A DNA stretch of 64,000 nucleotides, taken from Asterochloris sp. CNOR1. Lineage: Eukaryota > Chlorophyta > Trebouxiophyceae > Trebouxiales > Trebouxiaceae. The DNA lies in NCBI GenBank assembly GCA_963969365.1, contig OZ017751.1, positions 1,488,001 through 1,552,000 of the forward strand. The letters are read 5' to 3'. Below are positions 55,577 to 64,000 of the stretch, piece after piece. The notes under the pieces are model-generated. The model was not told the origin of the DNA and made no database searches. It worked only from the letters and a program-made list of their open reading frames with translations. The translations under genes and the position numbers were made by a program. The first letter of the stretch is position 1, and every line of letters starts with the position of its first letter.

Positions 55577-58500
55577 ATGCCAAAAGCTCTATCATTCCAG
55601 GCCATGCTACATGGTAAGGCTGGCTGAAAGTGACTCATTGGTTCTCGAAGGCCCTTCCATACTTTTTGAGGATTTGCCGCCTTCCAGAGGACATGACCAG
55701 GGCTGCTTCAGGAGACCCACTGGGCGGTGGTGGCAGCATGGACGAAGTCGCCTCACAGTAAGTCATGCTGTGTTGAGGGGGACACACATATGCAAAGCAC
55801 TGCCAGTGACCATGTATGGCAGTGTATGCAATTCAGCAGAGGGGTTGTTGCACTGTCTGTTGCAGCAGACAGCCAGCATGTCTGGCCCATCACCCCCTGC
55901 AGCGTATGGCCTGGGCCCCATCAGCTGCTTTCAGCAGTTCACGACAGAGCTAATTGAGCTTCCTGTCAGCCAAGCAGAAGGTGCCGAACCTGACGACATG
56001 TGTGGCGGCTGTCAGTTGGGTGGACTTCACGTCTGGCTGCTGGAAGGGCAGGCGGCGAAAGTGGCTGGCAGCCTGACAGTTACGGGATGGGCAGGCAACC
56101 TTGCAGGAATGCTGCCATCAGGAAAGCTCCACAGCTCTGCCTGAAGCAATCTGCCTGGCAGGTATAGAACATGCCGCGCGCCAACAGATGTCACCTCGCC
56201 TGCTGTGCGAGTCCATTCCTCCTAGACCATGGGGTTCATGTCTGCTGCAGGAGTCTGAATCACCTGCAGCTGCAGGGTCTGAGTGCATCGGACACTCCAA
56301 AGCAGGCCGCCTTCGCAAACTGAGTTCCTTCCTCAACGTTCAGGCTGATGAAGTCTGCATGCACAAATGTTCTGATGCAGACCCCACAGCTGCACCTCCA
56401 GCCCCGAGCAGCCACTAAAGGCGGCGCTGCATGCCTGCAGAAAGCGCAAGAGGGGCGAGGCTGACCTGCCGCCCCGTGCAGGCCTGGCAGCTGCGCCCGC
56501 GCCAGCGCTGCCCGAAAAACTCTTCGATGAGCCCCGCTGCTTCGCGGCAGCCGTCAAGCGCCTGACGGAGCACCTCATTCGTGGGCGGGGGGGCTGCACC
56601 AGCCACATTGAGGTGTCCTTTGCTTGCCTGCGTCACGTGGAGGCCCATGTGCAGCTGCTGCACGTGGGCAGCAGGGCGCGTGCAGCTCATGCAGCCCTTC
56701 ATGCAGCCAGGGGCCAGCGCCGGACGGGCAGCCCCCGCCGCTCCCAGCCCATCTCTGCCCTGCTGTCTCTGGTAGGGCCAGGCGCGCAGCAGGCTCTGGG
56801 GCGGGCCCAGACCTGCAGCAGGGAGGTGCTGGCTGCCCTCAACCGTGCGGCCGGGGAGGCCTGCTGTGAGCAGGGCCGGGCATGTGGGGGCAGCCTCAGC
56901 GAGGAGGTGCAGGTGGGGCTGTGTATGTCCGCCTGCCAGAACATAAGTCCTGCCGAGCTGCTGTGCATGTGTGGCAGATGCTTTTGTTTCCCCTGGTGAG
57001 ATTGCACCTCCCTGCTGAGCCATGCATTCAGGCCTGGCCGCTTACGAGCTTTCATGCGACATAAGAGCGGTGTCTGCAGGTGGGCGGGGTGCCCATTGCT
57101 CAGAACCCAGCCTTCTATGCGGCCTGTGCCAAGCAAGCGACGCAGCACGCACTCAGGGAGCTGCCAAACAGGGACGCCATTTGGGTGAGGCCGCCACCTT
57201 GCCTTCAGGCCTGTCGCTCAGACTGCCTTGGCTGAGTCATGAGCAGCCACATTTTCTGCCACTGCATATCTGTCCTTGTGCTGCAATGTCACGAACAGAA
57301 GTGCCTCTATATGCCGCACCAACGTTGCCTGCGCCCATAACAGACATGACTGCTTTGAAGCAGGCCGAGGGCGCTGCATTCAAGCCAATGCCCATGAACA
57401 AGACAGCAAGTCCGGCCCTGACCTGGCTGCCGTCAGAGCTTGGCACAGCTGGCTGCTGCACGCATGGCGCTGCATCCCAGCAGCATTGCATGGACCAGGG
57501 TCCACCCTCTGCAACGCCTGCACATCGGTATGCAGGCTCAGCTGCAGAAGGCCAAGCAGATTGAGATTGGGGCCAGGAAGGCGGTGCGCGCAATGCTGTC
57601 CTCGCTGGACTCAGCAGTCAGCGACCTGCAGGAGCTGCGGGGGCTCCTTGGGCGCCTGCAGCGCCGCCTGCAAGCCCGCACAAGCTCGTCAGGTGAGCTG
57701 CAGTGACAGGATAAGCCCAAGCAGTGGGGACCCTTTTGGTGGGCAGGAGCGAACTTTGTCTGCAAGAGCTGCGTGAGGGTGCTGGTGCGCCCAATCTGTG
57801 AGGTGCAACGAGGGCAGCACGAAGCAGATTTACAGGGCTAATGCCTGTCAGGCCTTCTGCCTTGTTCACAGACATACTGTCTGCAAGCTGCAGCCACACC
57901 GTGTGATGGCCCCACAAAGACAGGTCAATCCCAGCATGCCTATCACCCTGTGCAGCGTGCCTTCTTTCCTGTTACGTAGAATCAAAGACTCTGATAAGTA
58001 GCGTCTAGCTAAACACCTGTGTCCATCAATTGAGCTCTGCCTGCACCCCCCTGCTGCAGGGTGTGAGCAAAGGGCAACACCTACTGGCCACTGTCAACTA
58101 AAGCAGCTAGTCTGCAAAGCCTGCCTGCATCTCCTGCAGGCACGGAGCAGGGGCCAGAACCCTCTGGTGACGACGATTGGTGGGAGGACGCTATGCGAGC
58201 AGTGCTGCCCTGGCTGTGCGGCTCTGATGGGCGCGATATCCTTGAGAATGCCCCAGGAATGCTGGACGATGCAGATGATGCAGAGGTCAACATGCTGATG
58301 TGTGTGCGCCAGAGCGAAGGTGAGTCTTGGCTTTGTGCTGGGCTCTTCAACGGGCAGCTGTACGTCTTGAAAGTCACTCACTACTCTGCAGATCACAGGC
58401 AAGGTGAGTTTGGCGCTGTGCTGGGCTGTCCAACAGGCAGCTGCATGGCTATGAAGTAGTGTGCAGCTCCCCTGCAAAGCAAAGGTCCAGCTGGGGTCAG

Positions 58501-60420
58501 AGTGCTCATGTCTGTGCGCAACAATGCGCTGCAGCCTGGCTTTGCTGGCATGCTTCATGGTATGTGCTTGGCAGTGCCAGGTCTGTCAGGCCTCATCCCT
58601 GGCAGACGGTTGACTGTGCCAGCTGCCTGGGCTGTCTTGCATGCTAATCAGTAGCTGGCAGGCCTTGACCTGGTGGCCATTCAGCATCTGTCTAGCCCCT
58701 GACAGCAGTTGCCGCTGATGCATTGTGCAGCTCTTCCCTGTTGCCAGTGCATTTGTTGCAGCTCTGCTGCGCTTTCTATGCAATTGACTCTAACAGAAGA
58801 GATTCCACATGCTGAGGTTATGTCACGGCATACATAGCCCCATGGATTGAAGAGGGCTGTGATCCAGAGCGGGCACCTAGCTGAGACGACCTGGAGCTGC
58901 AGACTTACAGGGTCAGCAGCAAAGAATGTCATGCTCATGAGCTGCACACTCCACAATCAGATGATCCTGACATGTGGACACTGGAGGTGGCACCATTGAT
59001 GCATCCACTGGTGTCTCAAGCTGCCTGGCTGTGCTGCAGAGGAGGGACACCCGCTGACGTGGGGGGACCTGGAGGCGGCAGCAGGCTACTCCCCAAGGGG
59101 GCCCTGCCATGACCCCTACGACATCCAGGTCTACTGTGCCTATTTTGCCCTGCCGCGCGTGTTTGAGGAGTTTGGTGACGAGGTGAGCAAGGAGTGCCTC
59201 AGGCCTGAGGCCTTGTAGTATGCTAGGGAGACCTGTAAGACATGCTGTAACAGCTGCACCACCATCATGACAATATAAGGAGCTGCCTCCACAATCTGCT
59301 GCCCTGGCAGCCATGTATGGTCCGCAGACAGGGCGGGGTGCTCACTCCCTGATCTCAAAGGACTGCCAGCATGGGTTTCATTAGTTAGCATCAATGCATG
59401 CAATCCTCGTCAGGCATGCATGCACGGGACGGCCTGGACCATGTGTCAAGCAGCAAGCAGCGTACACTCCCCTGCCTGTTGTGTGTGTTTCAGCAGCCAG
59501 TCTAGAAAACTTTGGCCCCCCATGCTTCTTGCAGCTGATGCTCCAGCATGAGCTGGCAGAGCCTGCGGCTGGCCTGCCGGAGCCTACTCTCTGCCTGCTG
59601 TGCAGAGACGGCTTGCACATTTACACCCTGCAAGACGAGTCCCCGTCTCCTGCCTCCTTGCAGCTGGTACTCCGGCGTGAGCTGGCAGAGCCTGTGGCCG
59701 GCCTGCCAGGCGTGACGCCCCGTGAGCTGATGACCCTGTGGTGCCGCATCGCCCTGCTGGCAGATGAGGTGCATGTGGCCCACCGCCAGCACAGCATTGA
59801 TGTTGAGCTGAAGGTGGAACTCACCACCGTGCCTTCACTGCCCAACTCTGTGGAGCACACTGACCTGGGTGAGCAACTACTGCTGCTGTACTTCCGGAAC
59901 ACTTGTGCAGCCTGTCATTTGTGCAGGCTGATGCACATGTGCCGCCAGCATCCCTGTAGCATGTGCGTTGCAGAGTGCAGGCAGGTCAGCCCTCAGGCCG
60001 TTGCCACGAAAGCTCCATCCAACATGAGGACTTTGGTTGAGTGGCCACTGCACCATGCCAAGCAGTGACTGGGGCCAAGCTTGTTGGCAGACCTGTGCAG
60101 GCTTCGCTACAAGTTAGTTTAGCCTGTCTGCTGCCTAATGCCATGCAGTCTGTTTCCCTGCAGCATTTCTCCAAGTATTGTGTGGGCTCAGCCATGAGCA
60201 AGGTGCACAAGGCCTTACTCGGTGTTGACTCTGCCTGCCAAATGCCTGACGCCCTGCAGTGGGTGTCTCTGCAGCGTCTGGTCCTGAAATGCGCAGCGCT
60301 GGCATGGGCCAGGAGAGCTCTGTGCTGGAGGGGGCAGGCAGCTGTGACCGTGATGTGGCGTCCATTGAGAGGCGCAGCGCAGGCGGTGCATCTGGGGGCG
60401 GCGTGAGCTGCACTGACTAA
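55577..60420 (+). CDS. Large multi-exon protein of unknown function
   Basis: I do not recognise this family. Well-bounded exons are 56482-56912, 57080-57184, 57535-57692, 58140-58319, 59040-59182, 59535-59868 (or from 59664) and 60275-60420. Likely 5' pieces are 55577-55612 (MPKALSFQAMLHG), 55688-55757 and one near 55866-55984, but these last do not join in phase, so the 5' end is not solved. Visible stretches are EKLFDEPRCFAAAVKRLTEH, VSFACLRHVEAHVQLLHVG, a leucine-rich helix ending LLGRLQRRLQARTSSSG, DDDWWEDAMRAVLPWLCGSD, PYDIQVYCAYFALPRVFEEF and ELMTLWCRIALLADEVHVAH. The product is helical and soluble, with a Gly/Ser-rich tail. Three edge duplications lie in its introns and 3' end. Confidence 0.6.
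58319..58448 (+). repeat. Duplicated splice-donor region in the unknown gene
   Basis: A 46-base block starting with the donor GGTGAGT at 58319-58364 recurs at 58404-58448, 85 bp downstream, with about 80% identity. Both copies begin with a usable AAGGTGAGT donor. Confidence 0.75.
59535..59707 (+). repeat. In-frame duplicated exon start with two acceptors
   Basis: Copy 1 (59535-59578) and copy 2 (59664-59707) agree at 38 of 44 bases. Both follow TTGCAG and code LQLMLQHELAEPAAGLP and LQLVLRRELAEPVAGLP. They are 129 bp (43 codons) apart with an open frame between, so either acceptor gives an in-frame product. Confidence 0.8.
60113..60278 (+). repeat. Duplicated acceptor region before the last exon of the unknown gene
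   Basis: About 50 bases with two CTGCAG/TGCAG sites at 60121-60170 recur at 60228-60280. The downstream copy supplies the phase-consistent acceptor (60274) for the final exon. Confidence 0.6.
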
Positions 60421-60665
60421 AGTACGTGAGGGCAGCCACAGCCTTGCCCGCTTCGATTTGCAAGCTGCAACATGTGATAAGGAAGTGCGGTATCAGCTGT
60501 TGCCGGCATGCGCTGCCTGTACCATGTGTGCATCTGCCGCGTCAGCTGCAAAAATCAGAGCACATCAATGTGGCCACAGCCTCGCGCGCAGGGTGCTGCC
60601 CCACCGCATGCCCCTGTGAGCTGCATGATAAGAGCACGTGAGGGCAGCCTCAGCCTTGCTGCACG
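60407..60665 (+). repeat. Duplicated 3' end of the unknown gene
   Basis: The stretch AGCTGCACTGACTAAAG plus TACGTGAGGGCAGCC and CAGCCTTGC around the stop at 60420 recurs at about 60618-60665 with small gaps. The second copy lies beyond the gene. Confidence 0.65.
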
Positions 60666-61450
60666 GCGCTGCCGCACTCTGGCATGTCTTGCCCTTGTGA
60701 CCTGAGCTGTGCAGGGCAGCAGCATGAAGCCTGCAATGTTGCCTTGCCTCTGCTGCACTTCTCTGGGGCCCGGGCTGCTCACATGCATGAGGCCTCCAGG
60801 CTGAACACACAGTGGCACCTTGACTCTCATGTGCGTCCAGGCAGCTGAATTGTATTTTTCTGCGTGTGCAGGGCGCCATTCGGCTGATCATTTATCAGAT
60901 AGCCCCTTCCCCACAGCTCGCTGAAATGAGGCGTGCCACTGCAGCAGCAACATCCAGTACTTTCCAAATTCCAATGCAATCCAGTCATCCCCCCTCACTT
61001 GCAGCTTTGTGGGCTGGCCTCCATATGGCAGCTCCAGCACAGACCAGCAGTCATGCGTACCAACCCCCTGCACTCCTGCTCAGATGAAGGCTGGCAACTC
61101 TGCAAGCTGGGCAGTGTAGAGTAAAATTCAGTGACAGCAGCAGCCTGCAATCTTTGAAAAGACAGCATCTCAGTAAATATCCAAAAATTTCCAGGGGCTT
61201 TCAGCAGCTCATACAGTTCAAGCTAAGCTGAAGGATCAGGATGCATGAAAGGTGCAGCTCTTTGCTGATCACGGCTTGACGCCAGGTTGTACGAATGGTG
61301 CGTCAGGGGTCAAAGCTCAGTAGCAGAGGACCATTAAGGAGTGTCATCCCTGCCTGGCATTGCGGCCGGTTTGCGTCACCAGCAGAACAGCAGCATCCTT
61401 ATGCCACCCTTGCTTGACTGAATCACATCACAAAGCCCCTCAGCCTGATG
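60421..61450. other. Intergenic; duplicated gene tail, otherwise nothing recognised
   Basis: About 1 kb. Apart from the repeated gene tail at ~60618-60665, I see no splice-consistent exon or known motif. The right-hand half is AT-richer (for example AAATATCCAAAAATTTCC near 61176) and may be 3' UTR of the small membrane-protein gene. Confidence 0.45.
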
Positions 61451-61773
61451 TCAGTGCAAGGCTTTGTTGAGGACTGTGCCGGCAGCAATGGCTCCTCCCA
61501 CAATGACAAAGCGCTTTCCAATGGACAGTGCTGCAGTGCAAGAGTTTGGGGCTTAAGAACATTGCCTGCAAAAAGTCATGTTTGCCAATGCAAAAGGAAT
61601 GCACAGCCACTTACAGCCTCTAGCCACCCACCCTCCAACGAACCCCGCTGCTGCTCCAACCAAATAAGGGGTTGGGATTCGAATCTGCAGCATGCAGCTG
61701 CACCTTTCAGGCATGTCATGCTTTCGAATTGCAGCTTCTGGCCAGCGTGACATGTTTCGCTTACCTCTGACAT
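61451..61773 (-). CDS. Two-helix membrane microprotein, 52 residues
   Basis: Three phase-checked exons: 61773-61765 (just ATG TCA GAG), 61684-61615 and 61530-61451. The introns have donors GTAAGC and GTAAGT and CTGCAG acceptors. The product is MSEIRIPTPYLVGAAAGFVG, then GWVARGSLSIGKRFVIVGG and AIAAGTVLNKALH. It has two short hydrophobic segments, each with spaced glycines (VGAAAGFVGG and VGGAIAAG), split by a basic loop. Such glycine patterns favour helix packing, as in Mic10-like or other organelle membrane microproteins, but I cannot assign a family. An alternative first exon is the open frame beginning at 61956. The 9-base exon and strong donors make the shorter model more likely in my view. 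Confidence 0.6.
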
Positions 61774-61956
61774 GTCTGTGCTCCGTGTACTGCTCCCTGT
61801 TGCGCAAAGCAGGCTTTGCCTGGTTTGAAAGAAAGCAACACATTCATTTGTTTTTCTTCTTGGCGTTGACTGACCCTGCTTGCCGGTCAGTCCGTGCCTG
61901 AGGGGCATGGTGCCTCCCCCCTGATGACCGTCGAAGGGAAATTCATACTCAGGCAT

Positions 61957-62640
61957 AAACAGCAGGTCGTGCCTGAGGATACCCAGGCGCCCCTGTCCTA
62001 TTTATCAACAGGGCACGCTATCGGCTTATCTGCTTATGTGACAGCATTGATTGCTGCCATGTGCCATGTTTGTTACGTACGATAGGGTGGCCTGCGTTAT
62101 TCCGGGCACCAGAATGCCCGAATTCATAATCCCTTCGGGCGGCTGGTGACTCTAATGAGGCCGGCTGACTCATCGGGCTGGTGCCCCGGCGGTGGGTCCA
62201 CCGGTGTGGCAGCAGGCAGCTTTGGGCTGCCACGCGGCGCCGATGCCCCCAACCCCCGGCTGGTTTCGGGGCGGCATGGAAGGTGGTGGCTTGCTGGCTT
62301 ATCAACTGGCACCCCCGGGGTTGGAAGCTGCTGCCTAGCGCACGCAGACTGTTTTGAGACTCCGCCCCCACCGGGGGCGCCCCGGGCCCGCAGGGCCCCC
62401 CCGGGCCCGCAGGGCCCGTCCCCCCCAGCTGCTAGGGGGGTGGCACGGGCGGTGTCTGGACGGCTAGTGCACCACTAAATTGGCGTGGGCGAGGGTTTCC
62501 CGTGGTCCAGGCGCTAGGGTGCTAGGGTTTCCCGGGGGGTGGGGGTTCGAGTAAAAACCGGTTTGACCTAAAGTCCCAGAAATCGGGGGCGATAGGGGGA
62601 CACCCGGTGTCCCACAATTGGGGGCCCAAAGACGGACAGC
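61957..62640. other. Transition to GC-rich repeat-rich DNA; no gene recognised
   Basis: From about 62150 the sequence becomes strongly G/C-rich, with runs of C and G, no CTGCAG-type introns and no family-matched exon. It holds CGGGCCCGCAGGGCCC twice in tandem (about 62385-62418), AGGGTTTCCC twice (about 62492 and 62524), CTAGGGTGCTAGGGTTT resembling degenerate plant telomere repeat, and the hairpin GGGACACC-C-GGTGTCCC at about 62599. It borders the intronless ORFs and may be the edge of an inserted element. Confidence 0.55.
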
Positions 62641-62657
62641 TTGCTTACATCCTTTTA

Positions 62658-62975
62658 CTATTCATCATCTTCAAGAAAAGGTATGTCGGGCTGAGTTGCC
62701 TTCACGCGCTCGACGATGAAAGCTGGAACCTCGGTGCGATTGGGGGATCGCGGGGTGGGCTTCATCGTAAAGAGGTCGATGGTGTAGATGGACGTCCCGC
62801 GAGAGCCAGCCGGCACATAGCACAGGAAACGCGTGCGTCCGTCATTGTCCTTGATGAAGGCCCTGTACTTCCCGTCCTTGCTGCCGCCGACCTCGGCATC
62901 GTACAGAGATATCTTCGCGTTGAAGGCGATCATGTGCTGCTCCATCTTCGATACAGTGGGCGCCCAGTCGCTCAT
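62658..62975 (-). CDS. Intronless 105-residue protein, unrecognised; acidic DIPF-type tail
   Basis: A single open frame from ATG 62975 to its stop gives MSDWAPTVSKMEQHMIAFNA and continues as a mixed polar, beta-prone chain (KYRAFIKDNDGRTRFLCYVP, then TSIYTIDLFTM). It ends QPDIPFLEDDE. I know no family match. The DIPF element plus acidic end recalls the partner-docking tails of single-strand DNA-binding proteins, but that is only a resemblance, and the DIPF is not terminal. Codon use leans on C-ending codons, and there is no intron, unlike all genes to the left. It diverges from the ORF at 63144 across 168 bp. Confidence 0.6.
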   Translation of the reverse strand: MSDWAPTVSKMEQHMIAFNAKISLYDAEVGGSKDGKYRAFIKDNDGRTRFLCYVPAGSRGTSIYTIDLFTMKPTPRSPNRTEVPAFIVERVKATQPDIPFLEDDE

Positions 62976-63143
62976 TGTGCTGTGTTGTGAAGTGAGAAAT
63001 TGTGTTGTGGCTGGTTGCTAGCGCTATAAGGCCTTTGCTGACAACTCTCGCTGACATTGGCTGACGTTTGCATTGTCAGCGGGACTTGTCAGGTATATAT
63101 ACATGCTCGCTTGATTGCCCGCATTATTTCCTGTGCTCACATC
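62976..63143. promoter_or_regulatory. Divergent promoter with TATA box and GCTGAC repeats
   Basis: TATATATA at 63094-63101 lies about 43 bp before the rightward ATG, a typical eukaryotic distance allowing for a short leader. On the other strand CTTATAGC near 63022-63029 precedes the leftward ATG by about 50 bp. Between them GCTGAC occurs three times (63037-63066) with one inverted GTCAGC (about 63075), suggesting protein-binding sites shared by both genes. Confidence 0.6.
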
Positions 63144-64000
63144 ATGTCGCCAGTGAAATTCCGCGATGTGAGGTTCGGTACCGCTCTGACCAAGAAGCAG
63201 GTTGATGATTTCCTAGACGTGAACAAGCTGAGCGTGGCACAGGCTGCGAAGGATGTCAGCATCCTCGACGACTCCTACGTCTTCAAGCGGGTCCAGGGCA
63301 GAGCTCGCCTGGTTCATGTTGACAGGAGTTTCGTTGTGGGCGGCGTCGTGACCAGCAAGAAGCACGCAGTACAGAGGCTGAAGGAGAGCAAATACACCAA
63401 CGTTAAGCATGCTCGAAAGGAGGTCAAGATGCCGAAGGGCTACACGATGGATAAGGCCAAACGGGGAGGCAACGTCCGCCTGCGCAAGCAGACCAAGGAC
63501 GAGCTGGCTGCCGAGGAGCGGAAGGCTGCCAAGGGCAAGTTCGTGGAGGCTCGCCTCGATCTGTGGAACCGAGAGGACAAAGCCAAGAACACCCACTCGA
63601 ACAAACGCGACATCAGCGGCGTGGAGTGCTACCTGCAAAAGGAGTACGACATCATCGTACCGGCATCGCTGCTAAGGCACGGGACCATCACCGTCGACGA
63701 CGAGTCCGACTTCAACTCTTTGATCAACGGGCTTAGGACCCACCCAACGCTCGGCGACAACCAGGATGCGCTGTTCTGGATGGCCGACGGAGTAAACGAG
63801 GACTACATCCACGCCGTGACAGTCAGTGGCATGTCTGAGCACGCTCCGCGGCAGTCCTACAGCTACGGGGCGGAGAAGTTCGCAAGAGCCTTCGCCAACC
63901 GGGCTTCATGTAGCCGCTTCACGTCTACCTTCCTTGACCCTGCCGCCACCTCGTTCGAGCACATGTACTACGCTGAGACCTCACGCGAGCACCACGAGCT
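63144..64000 (+). CDS. Long intronless ORF, partial at window end, unrecognised; candidate inserted element
   Basis: An uninterrupted frame begins MSPVKFRDVRFGTALTKKQV at 63144 and is still open after 285 codons at the window end. Residues ~70-145 are very basic (for example KHARKEVKMPKGYTMDKAKR), followed by an acidic/aromatic part (ECYLQKEYDIIV, DALFWMADGVNEDYIHAV, TSFEHMYYAETS). I recognise no domain. It has no intron over 857 bases, strong use of GAC, AAG, TAC and GTC codons, and its own TATA box; nothing else in the window looks like this. A large replication or structural protein of an inserted plasmid- or virus-like element is possible, but not shown. What is visible looks whole. Confidence 0.6.
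   Translation, partial: MSPVKFRDVRFGTALTKKQVDDFLDVNKLSVAQAAKDVSILDDSYVFKRVQGRARLVHVDRSFVVGGVVTSKKHAVQRLKESKYTNVKHARKEVKMPKGYTMDKAKRGGNVRLRKQTKDELAAEERKAAKGKFVEARLDLWNREDKAKNTHSNKRDISGVECYLQKEYDIIVPASLLRHGTITVDDESDFNSLINGLRTHPTLGDNQDALFWMADGVNEDYIHAVTVSGMSEHAPRQSYSYGAEKFARAFANRASCSRFTSTFLDPAATSFEHMYYAETSREHHE

Noticed and set aside
62520-62560. tRNA T-arm-like GGGGGTTCGAGTAAAAACC
   Set aside because: The arms do not pair as a T stem, and no acceptor stem, D arm or anticodon arm could be laid out around it.

Overview
The window reads as nuclear DNA of a green alga, most likely a trebouxiophyte (Coccomyxa/Chlorella-like). Genes are cut into many short exons, almost every intron ends in CTGCAG/CNGCAG, and the gene set is plant-like: an ISA2-type isoamylase, an expansin-like wall protein, a TT9/GFS9 (CLEC16A) homologue and a plant-type TOM6. 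No bacterial operon, CRISPR array, rRNA or tRNA was found. Gene models were assembled by eye from splice sites, reading phase and remembered family motifs. Junctions I call phase-checked join in frame.

Layout: TOM6-like (+, ~538-681); glutamine:fructose-6-phosphate aminotransferase (+, 831-6888); a coiled-coil conserved protein, probably plastid-targeted (-, 7029-8334); an Hsp70 nucleotide-binding-domain-only protein (+, 8463-11002); a SYLF/Ysc84 protein (-, 11136-12380); ISA2-like isoamylase (+, ~12834-19740); ribosome biogenesis factor NIP7 (-, 19921-21297); an expansin-like secreted protein (-, 21919-25270); TCTP (-, 26065-28304); a coiled-coil EF-hand protein (+, 28600-31922); CLEC16A/TT9 homologue (-, 32072-39345); RAB3GAP2-like (+, 39649-44341); a PNUTS-like PP1 regulatory subunit (-, 44550-51870); a YkgJ-type cysteine-cluster protein (+, 52323-53516); a METTL13-like methyltransferase (+, 53557-55470); a large unrecognised gene (+, ~55577-60420); and a 52-residue two-helix membrane protein (-, 61451-61773). 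Genes mostly alternate in head-to-head and tail-to-tail pairs with 100-450 bp between them.

From about 62.0 kb the DNA changes character. First comes a GC-rich, repeat-rich stretch. Then follow two divergent intronless ORFs around a TATA-bearing intergenic region: 105 aa leftward, and at least 285 aa rightward running off the window. I recognise neither, and the block could be an inserted element.

The strongest unnamed signal is a recurring pattern. Short direct duplications (about 30-60 bp, 65-215 bp apart) often copy an exon edge together with its splice site into the neighbouring intron. I found it in at least seven genes, at different stages of decay, and one case gives an in-frame alternative acceptor. 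Four introns with GC-AG borders were also supported by reading phase or protein alignment.
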